From contig NC_079490.1 of NCBI RefSeq assembly GCF_020520425.1, positions 60,863,017 to 60,927,016 on the forward strand: DNA of 64,000 nucleotides, written 5' to 3'. The first letter of the stretch is position 1; each line of letters begins with the position of its first letter. A model generated the notes under the pieces. It was not told the DNA's origin. It did not search any database and saw nothing but the letters and a program-made list of their open reading frames with translations. A program made the translations under genes and the position numbers. The stretch is from Spinacia oleracea. Its lineage: Eukaryota; Streptophyta; Magnoliopsida; Caryophyllales; Amaranthaceae. Below, one piece after another: positions 13,333 to 25,873 of this stretch.

Positions 13333-15160
13333 TCATGCTTATTTTTTATTGTTTTGCTTTGGATTTGTATTTGTTCATGACGTTGTGAGTCATATTGTTT
13401 AATCTTGTTGAATAATGAGTTTTATACTTAATCTATACTCACTTATTTTATTGTCTACTAATGTCCAAGTACCCTTCCTACTAGTTTCTTTGATGGTGAT
13501 GCAGAGATTTTTATATTGTTATTCCGTGAAAAGGGGGCAATTTATCTTTATTTTTTGTGATTTCCCCCTTTTGTATTTGATTCGGTTCATTGTTGTTGCA
13601 GTGTTGTTGTAACTTTTCTTCCCCTTTTTGTTGCGCCTTTGGTACACAAGAAAATGTGTGTCAGGGGTGGGTTGGTCCATTATAACTAAACAATAAGGTT
13701 TACTGGGAAAATATTAATTCTTGTTTATATGCATCGGTGTTGGTTCTGAAAGTTTTACCCCCCTTTGACAAAGCGTATCTGTCAGAGTTTGCCAAAATAT
13801 CATGCCTGGCTATCTAAGGAGAATCACACAGACAAACCTTGAATTTGTAAGATTAGTGAAATGTTGTGAGTTAATCATGAAATGACTCCAATGTAAAATA
13901 TTGCTAAAAACAATTCACTAGATTTCATTGTTTATAACAGTAAACATCACTCCAGTAGTTTCCAGTATTACACAAGTATCAACACGTTACTTCTTTACTT
14001 CTATTTTACTTGGATAATGTTGATGTATTATTGGGGAATGCATGATATTCATGTGTCCCGGTGCATATTGACGTATACAAAATATTTGACTAAAATGCTA
14101 ATCTTCCTTTTATTATTCAATTTATTAGGCCAAGAGATGACTTTTACTTCTTTGGGCTTAAAGACTTACATTTCTACATTTATGTTTCTGTATGTTTCGA
14201 GTTCTGCAATTCAGGCTTGATTCTCTCGTAGATGTTTGTGTTCTGCATTCATGTTAACAATTAACAATGTGTATCCACCTCTTCAAAGCTGCCATTTACT
14301 ACTATACTAAGCTGCTGGATCACCCATTGAATCTTCTTTCTATGTCTTTTGACTTTGAGAATCATATGTGACCACCGACTTTATATAATTATAGCTAGCT
14401 TTTTTCAAGCTTCTCTAAGCTCATTTGTATTGTAATATTGATCCTTTTATCCCCTGTTTTCTCTCCTATGGAATGTATAACTCTCTTGATAATCATTTTC
14501 TTAAAACTACAGGCTTAGGATATTACTGATTTAGGCTCTCTGAATCAAGCAGCAAAGATCTTTATTCCAGGTATGGTTCCCCTCCTTTCTTTTCAAAACA
14601 GAATGGGGAATAACTAAAAAGGTAGCCAAATCATTTTGTTAATACATGTCAGACATGCAGCTGTTGCTTGATGTTGTTTTGCTGGTTCACAACGTCCTGA
14701 TTTGTTTAATGACTTGTTTTAGATTGTTCTTTAGCTTTTGCCTGGTGTCATGAAAATATAAAAATATGATGAAAATATAAAAGACTTACATTTTTCCGAA
14801 GTCCGGCTATCTGGGCTATGATTTATAACTCGTATTAAACGTAACATTTTCAATAAAAGTCTATGATTAATTTACCTAGACAGTCTGACATAATATAAAA
14901 TTGTTACCAAAAACATAAAGATTAGTGGGGAAGTAATTATTCTTTTGAGGTTGAAGAAGAACATGAGTAAGAGAGACGGTTTTAAGATTTTACGGTTGTA
15001 CTTTTATTTCTCTTAATTTGAACTAAGGTTTTTGTAACTGTACTGCAACAGTCACCATCTGCAGCTGAACAATTTCATCCAACATTTTACTGAGTTTGTT
15101 AAGTATCATTAAGCCTAGACTAAGCGTAATCTTGGTTTATAAATAAGGATAAAGTAAAAC
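13333..15160. other. Spacer between the two transposase genes
   Basis: AT-rich, no recognisable coding sequence or repeat. ORFs at 13415-13612 and 14017-14220 are short, hydrophobic by composition and unlike any family I know. Confidence 0.5.
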
Positions 15161-15845
15161 CTAACCTTTAGTATTTGAAGTTCTTACAGATAACCTGGAC
15201 TCGTTAGGATCTGAGAAAGAGGGATCTATAGAATTCAATTGCAATAGAGCTACAGTAAGCCATGTAGTTTGATTCTTGGACACCCTGAGCTGTTTCTCAC
15301 TTTCTGATAATACCTTCAGTGCGTTACGGATCTTCTGCATATCTGTCTTGTTAGTTGTTTCCGTTCTGGTTTGCCTAGTGCATAGTGCTAATATCAACTG
15401 GCATGTCTCTCGTTGCTAGTTTATCAATAGTGGGAAAGCCCTCCTTCATTGCTCTATACATGAGGTTCTTGATTTTCGGGGATACCACCGCTTTCCATAC
15501 CATATGCCATAGCCACTGTGATGTAGCTGGGTTCGAGGTACTGGCATTATGCTCCGTGCATTGTACTTCATGGTGATAGGCACTACATACTGTGAAATTG
15601 TCATTCCTTGTGTAGTCCCTTCACAGAATGTCAGGCTGCTCACTTCTTGCTACCCTCATTATTTTGATAGCTTCTTGTTCGTGCACCCAAAGTTGTGAGA
15701 TCATTCCCTCCAAATGCCATCCATCACCCTCCTCATTCCACCAAGCTGCTACACACTCATTCGCATCCACATTCGTAGGGGCCATAGTGATAATTCGACC
15801 TCCAGGGAGATTTGGTAGCCACCTGAAGGTTAGTTGCATGTTTCC
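15161..15845 (-). pseudogene. LINE (non-LTR retrotransposon) fragment, zf-RVT region
   Basis: On the minus strand the translation shows the segment typical of plant LINE ORF2 between reverse transcriptase and RNase H. From 15839 down comes WNEEGDGWHLEGMISQLW, then RDYTRNDNFTVCSAYH, then WHMVWKAVVSPKIKNLMYRA near 15500, which follows the zf-RVT pattern (W..VW...V.PKIK..M.RA). A stop at about 15620 and frameshifts break it. No RT or endonuclease accompanies it, so it is a short remnant inside CACTA1. A 70-base part of its lower end (15297-15380) recurs at about 15858-15923. Confidence 0.7.
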
Positions 15846-16347
15846 ATAGTGTTAATATCTTCACTTTCTGATAATATCTTCAGTGCGTTTCCGTTAGTTG
15901 TTTCCTGTCTGGTTTGCCTTCTCTATCTTGTTTCGTGCTTATGCTTGTAATGTGACAGGTTATAATGAAACTTAATAAAGGGATGAACGGAGCAAAAGGC
16001 CTTCCAATATAAAGTTTTCAAGTTCCTTGAAGGTTTCAGACTTTTGAGTCTATGACTTGTATATTCTAGACTCTAGATCACTCGTGAGCTAACGACCAAT
16101 TAGAGCCATGATGAATTTCTTTTTCTCAATTAGATTTGCACTTTGCTTCTATATATATTGAGTTTTCTGCTCATTGTAATTCTTGTTTATGCGAAAATGT
16201 TAAACTGATTTAACTTGAATGATTGTCACTTTGAGTGAATACCTATTATCCTATTTAGTGATTCATTCTTGTTGCAATTGAGTATGTTTAATGAACTTTT
16301 TATTCATGGATGATTGTGTTTCTTACTTTTTGAACAGGAACTAAAAT
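15846..16347. other. Upstream region of the TNP1-like gene
   Basis: AT-rich. It contains the partial repeat of the LINE fragment (15858-15923). No clear TATA box is singled out; GGAACTAAAATATGAG surrounds the chosen ATG at 16348. Confidence 0.4.
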
Positions 16348-17903
16348 ATGAGTTACAGGACTAAAAGAACATTGGTACCTATTGACGAAGGGTCGAGCAT
16401 TGCTGCATCCAAGTCCCCAAAATCTTCTGATCCATCCACCCAAAACTGGGGACCGTTCAGTCCTCCAACACTTGGAGTGTCACAGACATTTGGGACGGTA
16501 TCACAACCAATTAAGCAACCAGTAGATGCTAAAAAAACCATGGTTGCACCACAATCATCCTTGCCTCGGCCTACTTCCATGGTTTCAAAGCCACAACTAA
16601 AGGCATTATCAAAACCATCCTTTACCCAGACAAAACCATCCTCTAACCCATTACAACAACCAATTCCGCCCACTCTTACAGGAACAACACAAAGTAGATG
16701 GTATAAAGGACCTAAGTTTCCCAATCTGACTGAAACTGCAACACAAAAAGCGTCAATACCAAATCCACAACAGCCTACTATGCAGCCTATGTTGCAGCCT
16801 TTCAAAGCTACCTTGCAGCCTTCTTTGCAGCCTTTTAAAGCTTTCCAACAGCCTCAAACAGCTACCAATCAGCCTCAAAAAGCTACCCATCAGCTTCACA
16901 AAGCTACACAGCAGCCTCAAAAAGCAACACAACAGCCGGTATCTTCTTTTACAAGAGTCAAACCACATTTAGAGAAAAGAGCATTTGTTGCACCTTTTGG
17001 AGCAACAAAACATGTGATGTCACAATCTCCTACACCACCAGACACCATGGCAATGAAAAAGAGAACCGGGAAGCTTGCTTATGGTCAGTTGCCTCCAACA
17101 TACATGCATGTGAGTGAAAATGCATTTCAACCTCCGCGATCTCCTCCATCCAATCAGGTTGAGAGTGAAGTTATGCCAAATTACAACTGGGATGAATTTG
17201 AAGAATCAGCTTCTGAGAGTGAAAATAAATTTGATCAAGGAGAAGGAAGTGATACTGCTGTGAAGAAACCAACACTTCGACATCGAATCATTATTCCAAA
17301 TTGGCCAGAATCGAGGGAGTTTGAAGAGAAGGAGGAGGCTATAGCTATAGGTAAACATGTCTCTACATCAAATATGCAAACTGTAAATTATCGATCTTGG
17401 TGATTTTTTAGTCTGATTTAGGTCCCGTGACAGATGCTGATGGAATACGACATCTGGTAAAGGGACTAATTCTGCCTCGAGACGTTTGGCATGATGCAAA
17501 GGGGTTCAAATACATTGTCAAGCTCAATGAATTCAACGAACCTATTCGAAAAGGAGGGAAGATCCTTGTGAGCTTCCTTGGAGATATTGCAAAAAATGAT
17601 TCACTTTGTCTAGTGGGAGTCCTAAGTTGGCGTGCTGTGAACAATAAGTTAAAAACTAATGTTGTTACAATGATTGGGGTATGTGGATTTATTGTTCTTA
17701 ACACTTATGTTAATTGTAGTTTTATTTTATCTTGGTTGCTTCGTTGGTTAAGATTTTTTGGTTGGTTTCTTTAACTGTTTAATTAGCTTTAAATTTGTTC
17801 TGTTTTCATATGTGTTCATCAATCAGTTGCCAGTTTTTTAGGTTTTTATTTGGTCATGGGGGTTCCGACCCAGGGTTAAGTTTCTGCAGAATCACTAAGT
17901 TCA

Positions 17904-17986
17904 CCTAGCTAGTTCTGATCAGATCAGTGCTGATCAGATCAGACAGATCAGATCAGATCATTCTGATCTGATCAGAACTAGCTAGG
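17904..17986. repeat. GATC-rich 24-bp perfect inverted repeat in intron 2
   Basis: Arms 17904-17927 and 17963-17986 are exact reverse complements (CCTAGCTAGTTCTGATCAGATCAG) around a 35-base spacer made of more GATCAG units. Left of it, TTTCTGCAGAATC...CACCTAG matches the sequence in front of the GATC clusters in the 1.8-kb repeats (5202-5230). It lies inside the intron between exons 2 and 3 of the TNP1-like gene. Confidence 0.9.
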
Positions 17987-18493
17987 CAAATTATTTTGTT
18001 AACATTGGTTTGCACCATAATCATCCATGCTTGAGTATTGGATTTCTCTTTCTACTTTACTGTTTACTAATGTGGCGTAACTTAATTTTTCCTTTTTTTT
18101 TTGAAGAAACATTTTGTGTTACCCGATGGACCTCTAGTTAACAAGGCACTAATGATGCGTATTGACAAACCATGGAACAATCATCGACACAAATTGAAGA
18201 AGATTTTTTTTGATCCAGTGATAAATCTCGAGAAGAGAACTATGCCAACGTGCCTGATGGAGTGTCCATTAGGAGTTGGACGGATTTGGTAGATTATTGG
18301 CTTTTACCAGAGGCCATGGTTTGTGACCCCAAAATATCCTAAATTTAGTAAGTTTTATTTGTTTCACCTATAAATGCTAACATTGGTTTCATGAAACTAG
18401 GAAAAATCTTAAATGGGAAAAAATGCTCGAGCATTACAAGGCAATAAGCACAACAGTGGTGCTACAAGGTTTGCTAATCGAAGAGTTGATATG

Positions 18494-20136
18494 GTATGCT
18501 TTTCAACCTAGATATTTGGTTTGTAGCATTTCAATTGCTATAGGTGCTAGTCTAAAATTCATAAACAAATAAGAGTAATATAAAAGTCTAAAATTCATAA
18601 ACAAATAAGAGTAATATTTACTCGTATATGCATATCTAATCTTGCACATAAGGACATTCTTTAGTTTTCTAATGTTAAAGTAGAGAAATGTAGAAAAGTT
18701 GGTTATGCGAGCAAATGGAATTGAAAGCAGCAGCTGGGAAAATCTTCCTACTTTTCGTTTCTGTTATAAACCATGTTGCAGAAGTATACATTATGTGAAT
18801 CTTCAAACGTTTTGGAGATAGTTGTCCTAGATTCTCATGAACTTAGAGCTTTTAGGATCAAGAAACGGGGTTACCTGAAAGTATTACTGTCAAATAAAGT
18901 CAACTTTTAACAGGAACTAAGAAGTATGATTCCGGAGGGTGGTCTGGGGATGGGAGCAGGTGCGCGTGGCTACTCCAAGTTTAAAGTAAAAAACATCAGA
19001 AAGCAGAGGCAATGAAGTCCATCTGCAGTGCACGAAGCTGCAAAAACTATTCAATTTAAACAACAAAGGCATACAAGGTAAACAAGAGAGCGCCTCAAAC
19101 TGAAGCAGATTCGAAAACTTGAGCAGAAAGAAACAAAATTGAGGATGTGGAGGCATTCCAAACCTTTAAATTTGTTGACCAACAAACTTGGGTAATTAAT
19201 GAAACATATCCTGAATTTTGATCCGCAATGAAATGTCAAGTGTCCATACTCAAGTCAAAAATCAGAATGTAAAACATCAAACTTAGGTATTTGAGGTCAA
19301 ATGACGAGACGGAGTAACATAGTATTGCAAACATCTAACACGAAACATATATCAAAAACCAATCATCACATCAAGATAAGATTTAGTTGACACTTGCTAC
19401 AGAACACGTTATAAACAATACTAAATTGTGATACCCTCATGCAAAGAGATAGAAAAGATGTCAGCATAACTTCTCAGTATCTGAAAGTTTGATTCTAATG
19501 CCAAATGTGAACTTAATCCACACTTATTCTATTACCCTGAAATAAGTTTGGTTTTATTCAATGTCCTAATGATGAAATCCCACATATTCAAGTTTCCTAT
19601 TTTAGCTCCGTCCATCAACATATTTCAAGTCAAGTTTGATAGAGAGAGAGTCATATTAAAGAGATGACTGTATAATTTCTTTCCTTCCTCGAAATTTGCT
19701 GCTAGACTCCTTAAGACAACTGTTTAGCATGGTGTTCTTATAATATATAAATCTGTATCTATATGATCTTCAAATCTCCAATTGAATTTTCCACACTGGA
19801 CTAGATCAAAATAGACCAATTAGCCATCAGTGTTTCTTATTTATTGTGAAGTAGCAAATGGATCAGATAAGGGTCTAATGAAAAGCACTAAAGCAGCTAT
19901 CATTTATTTCCTAGGTGAGGCAACATACTCCTGAATTCCCCTTAGCCCGACACAAGCAGAGAGCTTGCTGATGTCACTGCCTCTGTTGCCGAATCTGTCA
20001 CCCCTAGCAAAGTGGCAATGCACCCAGCAACCCTACTACGGGGATAACAACTCAAAGTGTTAAACAAATATAGTGATAGTCATTTTAAGAACTTCAAATT
20101 TTCAGTTTTCAAATTATTATTTTCCTGAAATTGCAG
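18494..20136. other. Long intron of the TNP1-like gene
   Basis: Bounded by a GTATGC donor after GTTGATATG and a TTGCAG acceptor at 20136. It contains a 36-bp tandem duplication (18550-18621, GTCTAAAATTCATAAACAAA units). The rest is AT-rich without recognised features. Confidence 0.55.
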
Positions 20137-20724
20137 AAAGAGAAGAAAGGAGAGTTTAGCGAATTGGCATTTTTCAAATCAGTTTACGCCAAAGGAGATG
20201 GAAGCTTTAAATAGGGAACACTTCCTCATCAATTTGTGGTATCATTGCATTGAGCTAATTCTATAAATCAATCTTGTCTCTTGAAGTCTATTTATTTATT
20301 TCTTTAATTGTACATAGTATTCTTGGTTGATAGATTTTGAGTGATCTTTTCATATTATATAATAGGAGGATGCCAACAAAAAGGTCCAAGAAAACCTTGC
20401 GAGTTCCTCTTTGAAGGAAATAATGCCCTTGGTCCAAGTATGCATTTAATGCTAAGTCTAATAAATGTAGTTCAGTATTAATTATACAAGTTAATAATGC
20501 AGTGAGATCAAGTGAACTGTATGCCTAGCTAGAGGCCGCTTCAGTTCAAGTGGAATTAATAATATTAATCCACATCTTACTCTTGATTGAACCCGTAGGG
20601 TCACACAAATAGTACGTGAACGAATCAAGTATTCAAAGGATTTAAATACTCCATTTATGGATATTCGGAATCGACGGATCTCGGTTCCAGTGGGAGCTGA
20701 AATCGTCAAAGGCAAATTATGAAT

Positions 20725-21050
20725 ACTCCGGAAACAATGATATTGCCGGAAACGGAAATATGGATCGTATCGGAAATATAAATATTATCCAAATCGTAGA
20801 TATTGTCGGAAACGGAAACATGGTACATATCCGAAAATATTATCGGAAATGAAAATATTGCTGGAATCGGAAATATTGCCGGAAACGGAAATATTGTCAG
20901 AATCGGAAATATTATCGGAATCGGAAAATAATTCCGGAATCGGAAATATTAAATATTTGTTCGAAACGGAAATTAATTCCGGAATCGTAAATATTAAATA
21001 TTGTTCGAATAGGAAATGAATTCCGGAATCGGAAAATTAATCGGAAGCGC
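20725..21050 (+). repeat. CGGAAATATT minisatellite in B's 5' LTR
   Basis: Some 20 imperfect short units built on CCGGAAACGGAAATATT and TCGGAAT, with variable spacing of about 12-20 bp. The same array is in every LTR of this family in the window: 21475-21800, 27040-27390 (inverted), 49530-49860 and 60330-60560 (most diverged). Because the units keep partial frame it yields spurious open reading frames rich in RNRKY. Confidence 0.85.
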
Positions 21051-21165
21051 GTCGTACGAAATAAACATCGGACGAGCTTGCTAGACGCAAGGCCCAGCAC
21101 GAGGCCAGGCCCGCGCCAAGCAAGCCCAGCGCGTAAGGCATCGCAGAAGCAGCCAAGGCACGCGA

Positions 21166-22563
21166 TGAAGGAAATAATGCCCTTGGTCCAAGTATGCATT
21201 CTATGTTAAGTCTAATAAATGCGGTTCAGTATTAATTAACAAGTTAATAATTCAGTGAGATCAAATGAGCTGAATGCCTAGCTAGAGGCCGCTTCAGTTC
21301 AAGTGGAATTAATGATATTAATCCACAGCTTACTCTTGACTGAACCCGTAGGGTCACACAAATAGTACGTAAACGGATCAAGTATTTAATGGCACTAAAT
21401 ACTCCATCTATGGATATTCGGAATCGACGGATCTTGGTTTCAGTGGGAGCTGAGATCGTCACAGGCAAGAAATGAATACTCCGGAAACGATGATATTGCC
21501 GGAAACGGAAATATGGATCGTATCGGAAATATAAATATTATCCAAGTTGTAGATGTTGCCGGAAACGGAAACATGGTACGTATCGGAAAATATTATCGGA
21601 AATGGAAATATTGCCGGAATCGGAAATATTGCCGGAAACAGAAATATTGTCAGAATCGGAAATATTATCGGAATCGGAAAATAATTCCGGAAACGGAAAT
21701 ATTAAATATTTGTTCGAAACGGAAATTAATTCCGGAATCGGAAATATTAAATGTTGTTCGTATCGGAAATGAATTCCGGAATCGAGAATTTAATCCGAAG
21801 CGTATCGTACGAATTAGCATCGGACGAGGCCTGCCGGACGAGGGCCCAACACGAAGCTAGGCCATCACCCAGCAAGCCACACGCATCCAACAACACGCCA
21901 ATGCCTCGACCAGGCCCAGCGCAAGGCCAGTCCCAGCCGAGGCTGGCGCGCGCGCACAAATGGGCTGCGGGCAGTGGGCCTGTGCGCCGTGCGCACAGCG
22001 TGGGCCGCAAGGCTTGCGCATGGGCGTGCCATGCTCGTGCGGTGCGTGTGTACGTGCTATACGAATCCTAAAGCTATTGGAATTCGTGCATAGATTAAAT
22101 CCTAATCCTAAAAGATTAAATTAATTATTTAGAGTTCTAATAGGATTCTAATTAATTAATTAGTATTCTAACAGGATTCGAAATCCTTTCCAAGGTTCTA
22201 TAAATATATGCCTAGGGTCATAAATTTATATACAAGTTTTCAAATATTCAAAGCTAGGATTTTTAAGCAGAAAAATGAGTCATAACTCTTGCCCATTTAG
22301 CCGAAAATAAGTAGTACCTTAAGGGCGATTCTAGTTGGTCAATCTTAAGGCAGATCCGGACGTGCTGTGGACTATCTACGGAGGGACGACATTTGGAGTC
22401 CTAAAGACTTGTTCTTGTTCGGTTCGGGCGCAGCTAGGGAAGGCACGCAACAAAGAGTATGCATCTAAACTATGCTAAATGATTATGTGTAAATAATATG
22501 TTTTTCTGGCTTTATGGTTTTTCCGCATGATTTATGAATTGTCATATGTATCATAACCTAACA
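21166..22563 (+). mobile_element. Solo LTR of the same copia family inside B's 5' LTR
   Basis: A complete 1398-bp LTR (TGAAGGAA...CCTAACA) with no internal region, flanked by a perfect 5-bp duplication CGCGA (21161-21165 and 22564-22568). This is the product expected when a full element inserts and its two LTRs recombine. It inserted into the GC-rich part of the outer LTR. Confidence 0.95.
22198..22208 (+). promoter_or_regulatory. Putative TATA box of the solo LTR
   Basis: CTATAAATATA lies about 365 bp before the LTR end, downstream of the minisatellite and GC-rich part. Equivalent TATA-like sequences occur at the same place in the other LTRs (22857, 50241, 60921 and, inverted, 26641). Use as the retroelement core promoter is inferred. 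Confidence 0.55.
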
Positions 22564-23216
22564 CGCGAGGCCCAGCGCAAGGCCAGGCCCAGCGCGCATG
22601 GCAGCTGGCGCGCCCATGGGATGCGAGCAGTCGTGGGCTGCAGCGCTGTGGGCTTCTCCATGCGCGCGCATGGCCAGCTCCCCTTGTGGGTCGTGTGCGT
22701 GTGTGTGTTGAAGTTCGTGCATGCATCAAATCCTTAAGCAATTAGGATTAGATTAAAAGATTAATTTCCTAAAGTTACTAGTTTTAATTAATGTCTAATT
22801 CTAATAGGATTAGATTACTTGAAACCTAGTAGACTTCTAATTTCATTATTCCTACCCTATAAACATGTGATGGCATTCACAATTTATGAACACATAATTT
22901 CAAGTATCCACATAGTTTTAAGGATTAAATCTAATATTAATTTGCCTCAAATTATTCGAATAACATAATACCTTAGGTGCAATTCTAGTTAATTAAATCT
23001 AAGGCGGATCCGAACGTGCTGTGGACTATCTACGGAGGGACGACACTTGGAGTCCTAAACTTGTTCTTGTTCGGTTCGGGGGCAGCTAGGGAAGGCACTC
23101 TTCACATGTATGTATCCTAAATTATGCTAATTGTTATGTGGCAATTAATTTGGATTCCTGGCTTTATGGTTTTTCCGCATGAAATATATATGATTTATAT
23201 GTATCATAACCTAACA

Positions 23217-25873
23217 GTGGTATCAGGAGCCTCTAATTAATTCCATAATAAATTAGTTAACATGGTTCAATTTTATAAATTTGCAATGAATTAAAGGGGT
23301 GATTAATTTCGATTTTTTGTAATTAATTGCAAATTCGTGCGATTATTTAATTATATGTTCGCAAAATTTTCGGCAGTTTAGTCAATAATGGTCGGAATCG
23401 TATAATTTTATAGTGAATTTCGCATGTACACGGTGTTTTAAAATTTTGACTAAAATCAAAGATTTAATGCCGAACCCAGAATTCCCAAAGTCGAAGCCTA
23501 ACTATGACTTTTCGGAGGTTTTAGTTTTTCTAACGCAAAATTTGTAATTTTTAAGATGTTAAATTAAATATTTGCGATTCTTGTTTGTAAATCTTGAATT
23601 TTTTATTGACCTACTGAATATGTTTAACAAATTTAAATGCCTAAGCTTGTTAATTATACAACCTAATTTTTAATTGTAATTAATTTGTTGAAATTCGAAT
23701 AATTTAGAATTTGATTTGATTTTCATAATTAATTGACAATTTAATTAGGTATCCATGATTAAAAACCACTATAAAAATTGTTAAATTTGGTAAATTTTAA
23801 ATTTTTATGACCTAGATTTTAATCCATGATAATCGGAAAATAATTTGAATAATAAATTTTCGATTTTTTGCCAAAAATTTATGAAATTAATATGATTTAT
23901 TAATTTGTCTATAAATTTGAAATAAAATGTTTTGATTTTTTATATAATCCGCTCATGAATCTTGCACGCACAAAGCAATGGACGCTACGTGTTACCCTTA
24001 AGGGGTGTTGTATAGTGCGGGCATGCGACAACGAGCAAGGGAGCTCGTCGCCCATGCGGTACGAATGCAGCGAGCAAGACGAGTGGCAGGCGAGCACAAG
24101 GCAGTAGCCCTGCCTTGCGTCGAGTGCTGCGATGAGGCATGGGCGGATGGGCGAGAGGAAAGGCACACACGCGAGGCGAGGCTGCGCGCGGGCAGCGAGG
24201 GATGCCTCGCCCAGCAGCGAGCGCTGCCTCGCCAAGCATGCTGCTGCGCTACGAAGCCAGCGAGCAATGTTGCGCGCAAGCGTAGCTTGGCTTGCTGCGT
24301 TTGCGCGTGCATGGCTGCTGCTCGTGCCGTGCTGTGCGGTCACTCGTGTGGGGCGATGTTGCCTCGTGGACACGACGGGGTATGGCCTCGTCTTGTCCCG
24401 ATTGATGCGCTTTGAATTTAATTTTAATTTTCAGTTGGAAAACGATTTTAATTAAAGTTAAAATTGGTAATTTAATTTTTTCTCGGAATTTAATTTTGGA
24501 TAATTTAATTATTATAAATTTATTTATACTAATTAGTTTACTAAAATTAAAACCTTGATTAAATTTAAATTAATTAATTTAATAAACTGAAAATAAATTA
24601 AAGTATTCAAATAATTATTTATATGAGCTTTAATTTTTAATTAAATTTGTATGTTTCCGGTTAGACTAGGAAATACAATTTTATGTTTAAAATTAGTAAA
24701 GCATGTAAATTTATTGGTTTAAGTGGAAGCGTTTTAGTCATAAACTCTTGATTAGGTCTACATTCCTTTAAGGTTAAAACAACTTGATTAGAATTAATAA
24801 GGATTGAATAATTGGTAGATTATTGGAAGCCTTGATTAATTGCTGCAAATATTTATGTGATGCATAATATGTTCTACTAACCAGCTATGTGGGTCATTCA
24901 TTGATAAATGAATGGGTGAATGGTATATTGTAAATGTACTGTTTTGCAGGCTATGGAAAGTGACTAGTATGGCCCAAATAAGATAGAAAATATGGTCTGC
25001 GTACCATTAATTTGAATGTAAAATTGGTCTAATGCACCAAAGTTTTTAATTTAAAAATGGTATGCGTACCATCAAATAGTTGTAATTAGTTTAAATTATA
25101 GCTTATGCTATTTGAAGAAAATGGTGCCTCCCATGGTGAAATCCAAGACGGAGTTTCCAATCCATTTTCAAGACGGACTTTGAAGTTGAAGCTTTAAGAT
25201 GAAGTCGGGCCATACTAGATCACAATTATATCTTATGCATGCTTTAAGTTATTTATTGTTTTAAATATGTCTTAATTATGCATGAGATTGTGGCTTGATT
25301 ATGTTGCATGATTAAGGATTTTAGTTCACTTAAAATCTAACCAACATAGTAAGAGCCTTAAGTTTCAAACTTTAAAAATTGAGTTAAAAGGTGCCATGCC
25401 AAAATAAACTTACTTGGATAACCTTTACATCAATCTTAGTAATAGTTTTCCGCCTAAGCGAGGTGTTACTTATTGATCCTAAAGGGGTATGGTACACAAA
25501 TAATTGTGAGTACATATTAGTTTTGGTGAAACTCAACGATATAAGTAAGGAGTCCTTTTATGTCGTGGCAAATGAGATAGGCTTACCTAATAAGTCCTTA
25601 GACGTACCTATTAACCAAGAGTAGTTTCTAGACTATTAGCAAAGGCATTGCTTACCTAAAATATTTTAGAATTAAGTCTAAATACATAATGTGCTTAATT
25701 ATTCAATGATTTAAGGATCTTGGAATCGTTTTATTCACACCTGACAGAACACATAATTTGAATAAAATGTTTAATAAATGATAAATTATGCATGTATGCT
25801 AGATTTTAAGTTTATTAAGAGAAACTGTGAATGGTTATTTATTTGTTTATTCTTTTTCAATTGTAGTTTTACT
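23217..25873 (+). other. Leader of copia B with primer-binding site
   Basis: TGGTATCAGGAGCC at 23218 resembles the plant initiator-Met tRNA primer site with one extra G. The 2.65-kb leader has an AT-rich part, a sharply GC-rich island (about 24000-24420, containing a CCCTTAAGGG palindrome at its left edge) and a second AT-rich part up to the gag ATG. The matching leader of copia A is 42107-44805. Long ORFs on both strands of the island reflect composition, not genes. Confidence 0.8.

Larger units (their letters stand above)
16348..20411 (+). pseudogene. TNP1/Transposase_24-type gene of CACTA1, 5' part (exons 1-6a)
   Basis: Second CACTA gene, likely the DNA-binding accessory protein. Exon 1 (16348-17350) encodes a Gln/Pro-rich region with repeated QP.KAT units (about residues 145-200) and an acidic end. 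Exon 2 (17422-17678) joins in phase and begins GPVTDADGIRHLVKG. Exon 3 (18107 to about 18319) holds KHFVLPDGP and then, after a frameshift at about 18240, PDGVSIRSWTDLVDYW. Exon 4 (18401-18493) carries NKHNSGATRFANRR, and exon 5 (20137 on) EFSELAFFKSVYAKGDGS with a TAG at 20212. Both are hallmarks of the Transposase_24 family. Exon 6 starts at 20366 and is cut at 20411 by copia B; the frame resumes at 50607. Splice sites are GT-AG. The family call rests on motif order. Confidence 0.85.
20412..23216 (+). repeat. 5' LTR of copia B (split by a solo LTR)
   Basis: Halves 20412-21165 and 22569-23216 together make about 1402 bp, close to the 1381-bp 3' LTR. It starts TGAAGGAAATAATGCC, ends ATAACCTAACA, and the primer-binding site follows directly. 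The CGGAAATATT minisatellite and a GC-rich segment are both present. Confidence 0.93.

Noticed and set aside
21513..21860. 115-codon ORF rich in Arg, Asn, Lys and Tyr (also at 27026-27349, 49568-49795 and 60365-60841)
   Set aside because: Translation of the LTR minisatellite; units with periods near multiples of three keep the frame open.
24000..24420. Bacterial contamination or horizontal transfer because of high GC
   Set aside because: The same island sits at the same place in copia A in opposite orientation, so it belongs to the retrotransposon.
23909..24455. Cluster of long Arg/Ala-rich ORFs on both strands
   Set aside because: They lie in the GC-rich leader island of copia B, where stops are rare in all frames; the matching island of A gives different ORFs.
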